This document shows positions 4,959-14,700 of a DNA stretch of 41,158 nt, piece by piece. Source of the DNA: a virus; the IMG/VR virus record IMGVR_UViG_3300005613_000149, positions 1-41,158 of that record, one strand, 5' to 3'. Each line of letters begins with the position of its first letter. Position 1 is the first letter of the stretch. Position numbers and translations under genes: made by a program. Below the pieces are notes generated by a model. It saw only the letters and a program-made list of their open reading frames with translations, did not search any database and had not been told where the DNA came from.

Positions 4959-7022
4959 TTAGCTCAATCCGCCTGTCCAAAGTACATTTGATTTATAGCC
5001 CCAGCGGTATAATCCCAATGAATAGCTTGTCGCTACTGCATTATTCTTTCGTATGCTAGCCACAGCTGAAGCCAGAGCGCTCGCAGCCGGCATGCTACTT
5101 CCTCCACCACTAGGTGCAGCAACTGCCGTCATTCCTGTTATCCAATAGATATAGCTACTGCCGCCTAATGCCCATAGATAAAAGTCAAAAATTGGGCCAG
5201 AGGCTGCTGCTATTGCTGTCGCCTCTTCATAAACAGATGTGGCATTTGATACGAAGAATTTAAAGTTTGAACCAAAGTTGAAAATCAATCCGACTGCATT
5301 GGTTCCTGATGTCAAAGTCATAGGTGGGGAACCCGCCTGTGCTGAATCCGTCATACCTATAATTATATCCACATCATTATCCACAGCATCATCAAGAGAA
5401 AATGTGGCGTGGAACATCCAAGCATCACTGCCGCCAGGATTTATATCGAATGGTGCTTTTGTAGATATTTGCACATAGTCAGTTGCAACTGCAGTCCCAG
5501 TATCCATAAGTAATCTTCCAGCATCTGCTGCAGATACATTTATAGTAGCACCTGCACTACCTCCCTTACGCAGGTATGTGTGGGGGTATATCTCTACGCT
5601 GTCCGTAGTATGTATGGCAGCCCAATAGTTTGCGAAGCTGACGTCCATGTCAGCACCTTTGGCAGTGAGCATTGCTGCATTTAATACGCTGTTTTTTTGC
5701 AACTGGTGGTCATAGTTTTCTAAGATGGCTCGTGTTGGTAAAGTAACTAAATTTGGGAAGTAACTTGCTGGTGCTGCAGCTTGATTTTCAGGTGCTACTG
5801 TGTATCCATTTGCGAAAGCAAAAATACCATCAGAATCTACTATCGTACGACCATTAGGGTAAGATGCGCTGCGGCCAAACATCACACGATGTGGAGATGT
5901 TGCCTCGATCTTAAACTGTTTTGGTGTGCCATCTCCTACTTCGAAATCCCCTGTGTAAACGAGAGAACCAACGATGGTTAGAGTTCCCGTGAAGGTATCA
6001 TCGCCTCTAGATAGAAGGGTGTTTACTTTATTGTATAGTGCGAGGAGTTGATCGTGAATACTACCCGCTGGCATTTGAAGGGCAGCACCGGTTGGGGAAG
6101 CTCTTGTAAGTCCAGTGATAGGACGACCACCGATAATTTCAGAGCCACCTGCAACTGAAGCTGTGCCTGGTTCTGCATAAAGTTCGATCAGTTGCTTAAT
6201 GGCTTCTCTTGGTGAGCCTGCACGGATGCTGTGATAGGCATGGGTGCTATCACGACTCGAGTCATAAGAGTTTTTTAGTAAAGTGTATGTCGTACCTGCA
6301 TCATTGGTGTCAATTGCTACCCAGTCTGCTCTTCGTCCGCCAAGATTTGCAGTATAATCAGAGCTGTATCTGATATTATCGTAATCTCTAGAGCTACCAC
6401 AGATTGCATCATAGGTGTAAAGGGTTCTGATCTCACCATTATTATCCAGCAAGATGTCAGCCAATAGGACTCGAGTGGAAGCCAAAGGCGCTCGTGCGGT
6501 TGCAGGTGGAGCAGCATCTGTGCCTACCAATATCTCAAAGTGGAAGCTCTCCAACTGTCTGAAGCTTATTTGGTTGTTGAGGGCATCTACTCTAATGTCA
6601 GAGAGGTTCGTATCAAAGGCGGCAAATAGAGATAGCCAAGCTTCTCCAGCTGTTATGGAAGTTGCAACAAGAGACCCATCTCCAACTGCATCAATGCTAA
6701 GACCTTCTTCCGTATCTCCAAGATTTGTCAGTGAGACAGTTGCTACCGAGTTGGCGCCTGAGCCTGCGTTAACATTGATGCGCTTTCCAAAACCATCGCG
6801 GGCCGTGCCAAAGGATACATTAACCTTATCTACTGCGTTTTTGGTGACCACCAGTCCTGATAGTATACCCCCATATTGGAGGGCATTAGCTGGGTCAGGA
6901 TCTTGACTCATAGCACCTTCCACAGCCAAAAATCTTTCAGCTGCAATCAGGTCGTCATAGATGGTATCCATCTCGCCTTCATTTACAACTTGGCCCAGGT
7001 ACCAATCTTGTCTGTTAGCCAT
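4959..7022 (-). CDS. Tail fibre protein
   Basis: 687 residues, one of the distal fibre proteins. The N-terminus (NRQDWYLGQVVNEGEMDTIY) is of the baseplate-anchoring type found in contractile phage fibres. The middle is Gly/Ala/Thr-rich beta structure, with a collar-like stretch around residues 340-420 (SRGDDTFTGTLTIVGSL) typical of beta-helical fibre shafts. The C-terminal 200 residues look like a jelly-roll or lectin-like tip (VEIYPHTYLRKGGSAGATIN and onward). TTGGAG precedes the ATG. Expected role: receptor contact. There is no visible chaperone domain; the next gene may provide that. Confidence 0.7.
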   Translation of the reverse strand: MANRQDWYLGQVVNEGEMDTIYDDLIAAERFLAVEGAMSQDPDPANALQYGGILSGLVVTKNAVDKVNVSFGTARDGFGKRINVNAGSGANSVATVSLTNLGDTEEGLSIDAVGDGSLVATSITAGEAWLSLFAAFDTNLSDIRVDALNNQISFRQLESFHFEILVGTDAAPPATARAPLASTRVLLADILLDNNGEIRTLYTYDAICGSSRDYDNIRYSSDYTANLGGRRADWVAIDTNDAGTTYTLLKNSYDSSRDSTHAYHSIRAGSPREAIKQLIELYAEPGTASVAGGSEIIGGRPITGLTRASPTGAALQMPAGSIHDQLLALYNKVNTLLSRGDDTFTGTLTIVGSLVYTGDFEVGDGTPKQFKIEATSPHRVMFGRSASYPNGRTIVDSDGIFAFANGYTVAPENQAAAPASYFPNLVTLPTRAILENYDHQLQKNSVLNAAMLTAKGADMDVSFANYWAAIHTTDSVEIYPHTYLRKGGSAGATINVSAADAGRLLMDTGTAVATDYVQISTKAPFDINPGGSDAWMFHATFSLDDAVDNDVDIIIGMTDSAQAGSPPMTLTSGTNAVGLIFNFGSNFKFFVSNATSVYEEATAIAAASGPIFDFYLWALGGSSYIYWITGMTAVAAPSGGGSSMPAASALASAVASIRKNNAVATSYSLGLYRWGYKSNVLWTGGLS

Positions 7023-7035
7023 TTATACTCTCCAA

Positions 7036-8682
7036 TTAAACTGTTGGTTCTATTATTCGAATCAAATGCATGTATAGGGGGTCTAAAATCTCTGCTATAT
7101 GTCGAACTTTCTGCCTATCCTCTTCTGATAGCACCCTAGATGATTCAATCTCATAACTATTCTTTGCATATTTAGTTGATGGACCCAAGATTGTAGACGT
7201 TCCTAGTACGGATGTACCTAAAATCCACCAGTCCATGGATTGGAATGAGCGTACCTCGAAGGTTGCATCTAGAAAAAAGGCCAAGGTCTCTTCAATTACA
7301 CGGGCAGTACCGACTCTTTGATAGATTGCAGATAGTACTGTGCATAATCTACGCTGTTCTAAGATGTTCAATGGCAATCTAAAGGGGTTGCCCAACATAT
7401 ATAAGAGGTATGGTATCCAAGAATCCTGTGCTAGGTCCGCATCATACAGATTATTTAAAGAATCACAGCGATGCCAAAGCACATTCAGCATGTCTTGTAG
7501 TACTACAGCCATCTTGTACAGTTGATTTTGATACTCAGCATCCTCCTGTTTGTCTAATGACGTCATAAAATCCCAAATTTTTATGCGGTCAGCAGGAGAA
7601 CCAAAGGATGGGGTAGTGAATTGGTAGTAGGATGTAGCGTCCGCAGCTATTCCATACTCACTAACAGCCTTGACCAAGTGCAAATTGTAAATGCGATTTA
7701 TGGAAATGTCATCATGCAACTGCAAAATTGCATAACGGGTCCAGTCTGCACCTAGTGGTAGCTCAATTTCCAGTGCTCTTCTGGCAGAAAGCACCACTGG
7801 TTCATAAGAACAGGCTACTACTACCTCGGAATCTATATCCCCTTCTATTCTGTAAGAGGAAATTACCCCTCTTAAGATACGAGTTCGGATGACATTATCA
7901 TCGGCATCTTTATCTATACCATCATCGGCTTTGAATTGCAGAGACCCAGTGTCACATGTAATTAGCTTATTTGTTAGGTCAACTGCAGTGATCTTATAAT
8001 ACCCATTATTCGCTGGATACGCAGACCCGGTAGCACCAAACCAGTACCCTATCCAAGACTCTAATGGGTTCTGCCCAGTGGTTCGGACCTGATTAGGTGC
8101 CACGAATTCCATACCACCGGAAATCGCTGCTTGGAAAAAAGTACCACCTTCTATTGCATCTGCCTGCATGGCCTCACGGAATCTTATCCGCACCTTGCGT
8201 GGTGTCAGCCAGAGGGTCTCATCAATAGCCGGGGCAGCTGTAAATGCTGTCGTAAAAGAGTAAGAATCATTAAGAGTTACTACACCATCTTGCGCTTGAA
8301 CCTCTACCAATATCAGTGTATCTGGTGGTAAATCAGTCGTGCGGTCAATGACCAACCAGCCTTCATCCAATAAGGATGAACCAACTGATTGTTTCAAAGT
8401 GTAACTAGAATTTGTGCCATTCCAACCCGCGGCGAAGCCTGTGCCAGCTTCATCATAAACAAGTTCACGAGCGCCAGAACCTATTGTAATCCATACCTTT
8501 GTTAGATTACTGAGGGCTAAATTGTATGCTACGATTTGCAGTCGGATATCTGTGTCTGTCAACACAGCCGTTTCATTATGCTCTGGTACTGTGTTGATGA
8601 GATCAAGTGCAGCACTGGTATCATCGTAATGCAGATTATCTATATATAAACCAGATACTTGCGTGCGTACTGCATTAGCCAT
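7036..8682 (-). CDS. Tail protein I-like baseplate/fibre connector
   Basis: 548 residues. The C-terminal 190 residues match the P2 gpI-like tail protein family: LYDADLAQDSWIPYLLYMLG, then EQRRLCTVLSAIYQRVGTAR, the alpha-helical pattern that links the baseplate wedge to fibres. Unlike P2 gpI, an N-terminal extension of about 340 residues precedes it, with Ig/fibronectin-like strands (residues about 20-150) and a second beta-rich segment. AAGGTGG lies before the ATG. It sits between propeller proteins and the fibre, as expected of an adaptor. Confidence 0.75.
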   Translation of the reverse strand: MANAVRTQVSGLYIDNLHYDDTSAALDLINTVPEHNETAVLTDTDIRLQIVAYNLALSNLTKVWITIGSGARELVYDEAGTGFAAGWNGTNSSYTLKQSVGSSLLDEGWLVIDRTTDLPPDTLILVEVQAQDGVVTLNDSYSFTTAFTAAPAIDETLWLTPRKVRIRFREAMQADAIEGGTFFQAAISGGMEFVAPNQVRTTGQNPLESWIGYWFGATGSAYPANNGYYKITAVDLTNKLITCDTGSLQFKADDGIDKDADDNVIRTRILRGVISSYRIEGDIDSEVVVACSYEPVVLSARRALEIELPLGADWTRYAILQLHDDISINRIYNLHLVKAVSEYGIAADATSYYQFTTPSFGSPADRIKIWDFMTSLDKQEDAEYQNQLYKMAVVLQDMLNVLWHRCDSLNNLYDADLAQDSWIPYLLYMLGNPFRLPLNILEQRRLCTVLSAIYQRVGTARVIEETLAFFLDATFEVRSFQSMDWWILGTSVLGTSTILGPSTKYAKNSYEIESSRVLSEEDRQKVRHIAEILDPLYMHLIRIIEPTV

Positions 8683-8691
8683 AGGGCCACC

Positions 8692-10971
8692 TTAGTAAGG
8701 GTATCGTTCCAGTTTTAACTTAAATGTTAAAGTGGACAGCGCTGACAATTTTGAGATATGTGCTGCTATATTGGCTCTCACCCAACCATCGGGATCTGCC
8801 TGTACCTCTGATTCTTTAAGCTGAGCACATAGGACGTCACCGCTACCGCCATCAATGTACATCTCCGCAACCCATCGTAATCCAAGCATTTCTAATGTAA
8901 CGGTCGGACCTGTCTCTACAGCCAGGGATGCATTTTCCACAATGGCGACCTGCCCAGCAGCATAAGGTCTGCTACCTCCTATTTCGTTCCAATCATTAAC
9001 ACCATATGTGTCATCCCCTTGATTGGCTGGCACAGCTGAGATTCGGAAGATATTATTGTTTGCACCTGTTGGCGCACCCGAAATTTTGACGAGTTGGTCT
9101 TGGTGATCTGCAGTAAAAACAGCAGAACCCACACGTATTCCACTAAGGCCATCACCCGCTTTTAATAAGCTGCCATCGATGAAGTCCACAGAAGCAGCAT
9201 TCAATAAAGTTTCATAAGGCTGCTGCTTCTTTGAGTAGCGCATGTGCCAATCAAAGCGAATCAATTTATGGCCGGTAAGAGTCGCTTGTTGCGTAATGGA
9301 GATTTCATCTCCAACCAGTAGCATGTAATCTTGGAAATTTTCTTGGTCCGCACCCAACACCATGACGTAAAGACCATCTGTTGGTTCTGAATATCTAGGC
9401 TGAAGACGTCCTTGCAATCCCCCAGGCAGGGAATATAAAGGAGATACTCCAGTTGGAAGCCATGACCACTCATAATGGGCATTGGCCAGCACTCCATTTT
9501 CTGCGCCACCGAATAGCACCAGGGTGTCAGCTGTTACATCATAGGCTAGGGATGCTCCTTCCAATATAGGAGCAAGGCCGGTACCTAAATGGTTGAACCA
9601 TAGGCCTCCGGTTCTGTTGTAACTCCAACTATCCGGAGTTGCTCCAGTCATGTCCGTGATGATAAACGCTGGATTGGTCACTGTATCTGCCGATGTGGTG
9701 TTGCCATTATCATCTGATACAGTATTAAAGAGGGCTACTGTGCTTGCATCTTGTATCACCGCATTGATATTTAGGGGTGATGCTGCATTGATTGCGGTTA
9801 TAATACGGTCGCGCATCAAGGTGATGTCTGCATTATCACCCGTTTCAATGACTCCATGAGCCGGATTTGGTGTAATACTGATCTTATAGTCAGCTGTTTG
9901 ATTGGATGGGGGTGCTGCTGGTGTAGCAGTTTGTCCCAAGACTGCTGTGGAAGTAGCAAGATTCAACCCACCAGAGAATGTAGAAACAACAGTTTCGGTA
10001 AAACCAGTCTCTCTGAATACCAAATCAATGGAAGTTCCAGACTCATCGGCTGTTCCCAGTAGCGAAGTCAGCTCAAAAGTCAGAGTTGTTACTGGGTCCC
10101 AACCGTTTAGGGTAACATCTGTAGGATCTTTTGTGGTGTTGAAGGCAAAAATAACTGGAGTATTAACACCATCATCTAATGTGAAGGTCTCTGCATCATT
10201 AAACCAGTCACCTTGCACGCAAGTAATGGTGCCATTGGCCACAATTCCTGTTGGCGCAAGCACTGCACGCTTCAGAGTAGGGTCATAATCCATTCCTTGC
10301 CAAGCGGCTCGGGCTATGGGTTCCGATTCTGTAGTAATCTGTTGCCAATCGTTGCCTATCCATTCCCAAATATCATTGAGGGGGCGTCCGTCTATCAATG
10401 AAACACCACCAAACATGATGACTCGGTCCTTCAATGAGTCATAATATAAGGTATGCTTCATCCGTGGTTCCGGATTTGTGTAAGGTATGGTTGCTAGCCA
10501 ATCATCTATACCGGTGTAATACATCCAGACGTATGGATCAAATGCACCCCCTGTGTCTCCACCCCATAGTAAACATGCCTCACCCGATGTATTCACGTTG
10601 GCTATAGCAGCAAATTCTCGCGCTGCGGGAATGCCACCAGTAGGAACAAACACAACCCAGTTGGAGCCTGTCCATTCCCATAGGTCTTGCTTCAATCCAC
10701 CAGAATCTCTCCCACCAAAAATCACAGGGCCACTTTCTCCTATGCAACATCCATGGCCATATCTGGCAGATGGAGATGCAGCTGGAGATTGAACAGCCCA
10801 AGTATCAGTTGCTGTTGCTAGCAGCCATGTGTCTCCAAGATAAGGAGTGGAGCCATCATGCCCACCGAACAGCAGCAACTTAGATGTATTGGCATCATAT
10901 GCCAATCCTGCATACTTACGTGCAGTTGGTGCCCCGCCCGGGGTGTATTTAGTCCAGTTGCCTAAGGGCAT
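8692..10971 (-). CDS. Kelch-propeller tail protein with domain inserted in a blade
   Basis: 759 residues. Kelch repeats show the hydrophobic-FGG signature at residues 33-37, 83-87, 134-138, 184-189 and 484-489, each followed by W-x-W, the pattern of a beta-propeller of about six blades. The fifth blade starts at about 225-242 but is interrupted: residues about 243-445 form a Thr/Asp-rich beta domain, and the rest of the blade (SWSYNRTGGLWF) resumes at 448. Residues 520-759 are another beta domain. Kelch propellers bind ligands, so an adhesin role at the tail tip is likely. AAGGAG precedes the ATG. No catalytic residues recognised. Confidence 0.7.
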   Translation of the reverse strand: MPLGNWTKYTPGGAPTARKYAGLAYDANTSKLLLFGGHDGSTPYLGDTWLLATATDTWAVQSPAASPSARYGHGCCIGESGPVIFGGRDSGGLKQDLWEWTGSNWVVFVPTGGIPAAREFAAIANVNTSGEACLLWGGDTGGAFDPYVWMYYTGIDDWLATIPYTNPEPRMKHTLYYDSLKDRVIMFGGVSLIDGRPLNDIWEWIGNDWQQITTESEPIARAAWQGMDYDPTLKRAVLAPTGIVANGTITCVQGDWFNDAETFTLDDGVNTPVIFAFNTTKDPTDVTLNGWDPVTTLTFELTSLLGTADESGTSIDLVFRETGFTETVVSTFSGGLNLATSTAVLGQTATPAAPPSNQTADYKISITPNPAHGVIETGDNADITLMRDRIITAINAASPLNINAVIQDASTVALFNTVSDDNGNTTSADTVTNPAFIITDMTGATPDSWSYNRTGGLWFNHLGTGLAPILEGASLAYDVTADTLVLFGGAENGVLANAHYEWSWLPTGVSPLYSLPGGLQGRLQPRYSEPTDGLYVMVLGADQENFQDYMLLVGDEISITQQATLTGHKLIRFDWHMRYSKKQQPYETLLNAASVDFIDGSLLKAGDGLSGIRVGSAVFTADHQDQLVKISGAPTGANNNIFRISAVPANQGDDTYGVNDWNEIGGSRPYAAGQVAIVENASLAVETGPTVTLEMLGLRWVAEMYIDGGSGDVLCAQLKESEVQADPDGWVRANIAAHISKLSALSTLTFKLKLERYPY

Positions 10972-10982
10972 TTATGTGCTCC

Positions 10983-11711
10983 TTATGGAGAAATCTGACG
11001 GAATATTTCGAGCTGATCGAACAGAGAGACTTTTCCCGCTTCCCCATTATTGAAATGCCCAAAAGCACCCCGGAATCCACTAGTGATTGGCGGATTTGGA
11101 CTGGTGCCAAATTGTGTTAGGATGCCCAAAGCGTCATCGGTGAATGATTCCATGCCTGGGATATCAATCCAGTCTGGGTCGTCGACTGTCTCAGTGTCTA
11201 AATCGTTTTGCTTCACATTCAGGACTACATCCCCTTGTGGATTGACAATGATATCCAATCTGAGATGAAACCATTTACTATTGGAATTCCATGTGGCATC
11301 AGATACCCGCAGAACGTCAGCCCCAGTTGGGTCAAGCCCACCGCCTACTAAACCTTTGCGCAGTACTATTTGATAAGGCTCAGAATCTGAAAGACCCAAA
11401 ATGTAAGCACTGCCAGCAGCTGGGTCTGTACTGCTGATGAATGCGAGCATTGGCGCATATTGCGTGCCTGCGGCATATCGTCTTATTGCGCCTCGGATCG
11501 AACCACCTTTGTTCGGTGCTATGGGATTAAAAGCAGAACTATTATAATAGTATCCTGCCCAACCAATTGTAGCTTGCAGAGAGTGGAAGGCATTAACGAA
11601 TTGGTTCGAACCACTATGTGCAGGTGGTGTCAAAGCATTCGTTACACCTTTAGCAACGTCACCGTCACCCAAACTATTAGTCGTAAATGCAGTCCAATCA
11701 GCTTCAGCCAT
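10983..11711 (-). CDS. Concanavalin A-like lectin-fold tail protein
   Basis: 242 residues with the strand pattern of a LamG/concanavalin A-like jelly roll: an N-terminal FTTNSLGDGDVAKGVTNAL segment, then KWFHLRLDIIVNPQGDVVLN in the centre and a final SLFDQLEIFR strand, as in DUF1349-type sugar-binding modules. Expected role: glycan binding at the tail tip. AGGAGTT lies before the ATG; the gene is nine bases from its upstream neighbour. No enzyme motif seen. Confidence 0.65.
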   Translation of the reverse strand: MAEADWTAFTTNSLGDGDVAKGVTNALTPPAHSGSNQFVNAFHSLQATIGWAGYYYNSSAFNPIAPNKGGSIRGAIRRYAAGTQYAPMLAFISSTDPAAGSAYILGLSDSEPYQIVLRKGLVGGGLDPTGADVLRVSDATWNSNSKWFHLRLDIIVNPQGDVVLNVKQNDLDTETVDDPDWIDIPGMESFTDDALGILTQFGTSPNPPITSGFRGAFGHFNNGEAGKVSLFDQLEIFRQISP

Positions 11712-11720
11712 GATTAACTC

Positions 11721-14700
11721 CTATACCTGAACGGAACTCCAGGTACCTTCAAAGTCTTCAAAATTATCACCACCAGTCCAATTCCCGCTGCGAATAGCAC
11801 CTGCGGTACCAGCTTCATACGGTGGTGGAAAGTGCGTTGCATCCCCTGCTTGATTTGACTTCCAGTATTCTTCAAAGTCCTCAAAATTTTGCACGACAAC
11901 AGGGTCAAAGGTCGCCGTTGTTAAATCAGTAGGGCTGAACATGTCTTGATGATTCTCGTTGTTTTGCCAATCAGATTCAAAATCTTCTGGCTGTATTGTT
12001 CCAGCGAATTCGGCCTGGGCAAGGTTGGGCGTTTGGAATTCGCTGATACTCCCATGGTTGAAAGGTGGGAGCAACACGTTATTGATGGATGAAAGGTACG
12101 GCAGGTTAGAATCATTGTCTGCCAGTCGCGTTATCTTGGTTATGCCATAGTCATAATAGGCAAAAATTTTGCCAGCATCTGGTGCTTTGTTGAATTGCAG
12201 CGCGACAGAACCTGTCACATATTGGAGCGTATTGGCAAACGGATTGCCAAAAATGTCCGAATCGGATATCAGATTGCCTTCACCATCATCAGTGATGATG
12301 TGCTGCACTCCTTGAATTGTTACCAAGATAAAGAAGGTTGCATCCCTATCACTAATCTTTGCGTGAATAGGTGTATTCGGTATTACATTTAAAAATGCAT
12401 ATAGTATTCCATCTGCTTCTGCTATCAAGAAAGCACCTTGATGGAATTCTGCGATCTCGTGCCCAACACCAGCAGGTTCCCCAATACCAAAACCTTTGCC
12501 TGGTACTGATGGACGAAAGAGATGATCGGTCTTAGTTAGGAAGGCTGAATTGACGCCTTCCTTACGCATCATGATTGCATGACCGCCTGTATCCAAGTCT
12601 TTATATTTAGTGCCTATATCTAAAGCATCATTGGGGTTGGCATAAATTGGGGACGGCCTTCCCGCTTGCGCAAGCAAGATGTTTACGTCCTTGATTGGCT
12701 GCTTCCATTCCCAAATGAAACTCTCAACTAAACCTGCTTCATCATGAAACTTAGCTTGTGATAAATCAGAATCTTCGAACTCGATGGCACTGAGATGATT
12801 ACCATCGCCCCAAGCTCTTTCAAAGAGCTCGTAGGGTATCATGCTTGATTCAAGAGTTGCGAGAGTCTCTGCGCCATCATCAGCCGAATGCGGCCAGACA
12901 TAAGCAGAGCCAGCCGCAGCATCTGGTATCTCGTAGCTCCAATTGAGTGCTTCAGCAACTATAGCAATGTAGATACCAAAGATATTCAAAAAGCCAATTG
13001 GTGGCTCCCAAGTATCGCCTGGACCACCTTCATTAATAGGTGGAACGGTACTTTTTATGCTCAATGTTTCTGCATTTATGTCTGCTAAACTATCAGGGCC
13101 TGCTATATGCAATGCAGACCACAGGCTGATTTCTCCTTGAATATAATGAAGTGAATGGTGCGTCTTATCACCGGACCCATCTGTAATTAATGTGCTAGAC
13201 CAAGTGGCAGTACCTGCATCATATTTAACTAAGCGTCCATTATTTGCTCCACAATATATGTCACCAGCACTTCCACACTTCAATAGATTATCAGTAGGCC
13301 AACCGGTTTCTCCGTCGACAAAGGTATAAACCTTTTCCCAGCTACCAAATGTGCCTTTCCATATGCCTTGCCCACTTTTGGCCACGAAGATATCGCTGCC
13401 ATCGTAGTCTATACCCATGACCCAATCTACATCCCAATTATTGCCCGTGTACCAATCACATCCAGATGGGTCTTCATGCTGCCAGTCACTTACGTCACCA
13501 TGTTGCCAATTTGTAGAACCAGCTGGTAGATAATGTACATATCTACCTATTATATACATGGCACCATTAGGCAATACATAGAGTTTCGTAGCTGCATTAT
13601 CAGAGTAAGGCGTAAAATCATTCCAGCCGTTAGTGCTTAGTCCGAGCACAGTAGTGAGCGCTGTGCCATTCCAATGTAATACATTTATATAGTGAAAGCC
13701 TGCGGATGAAGATCTACTTAGTATGAATACATTGTCTGTTGTATTTCCGTGCAAGCAACAAGACTGAAAGACGCCTCCACCCATGTTAGCAATGCGTGAC
13801 CAATTTCGACCATCAAAATGGCATAGAAGAGAAACAGATTCGTCATATGGTACTACTGGTATTGATCCACCACTCAGCCAAATATCATCCAATGCGAAAG
13901 CTAAAATGCTAGTCCAGTTCGTACTCATATCAGTGAAACTGTCTGCATTCATCCTAATCCATTCAAGATTAACACTGTCATATCCAACTACGATACCGCC
14001 TTGTCCACACGCTATTTTTGATACTTCTGGATAATCTTCAAGCCATGCAGTGAAGCCGTTACCGCCAGTGAAACTCTGATACTGATCACAGATTCCGGCT
14101 GGTACCATGGCAGACCCTTGGTATTTATCTGTCAGCCAGCTTTGTGCTGCGAGCATATGCTCCTGTCGCGCAGACCCTAAAACCGCCGTTGGGTCAATAG
14201 CGAGATGCTGTAAATATTGACTCTGACCGTTTAGTGTATCCCTGACATCATTAATTACTGTGGAGCAATATGTATAAGGGTATGCTATTGAATACCAATA
14301 CACATCACCATTTGGAAAAACAGATAATCCGCAATTGTCAGTTGTGTTATCTTCATGGAGCTGCTTCCAATTTCCAAAAAGCCCCTTAAATATTCTACGA
14401 TATGTTGCTATATAAACTGACTCACCATCTGTTTGTAGCTTAACACCAGCATGATAATAAATAGTCTCGCCGTAGGAATATAAATTTTCACTAAACCAAG
14501 TATCTTTACTCTTGATGTAAACATACATTGTTAGAATGTATGCTGCGCTTCCTAGACAGTATAGATCTCCATTTGGCATTTGTAATATCTTCAATGGAGT
14601 ATTGCCAATAGTTGCATTGTCAGCAAATACCGAAATAGAAATGCCATCCCAATGTAAGATTCTACTTTGACTATAGCCACCTTGATAGCAACTAAAATAG

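Noticed and set aside
6454-6906. Long + strand open frame inside the fibre gene
   Set aside because: It is fully antisense to the recognisable fibre protein, lacks a ribosome site and has a composition mirroring the other strand.
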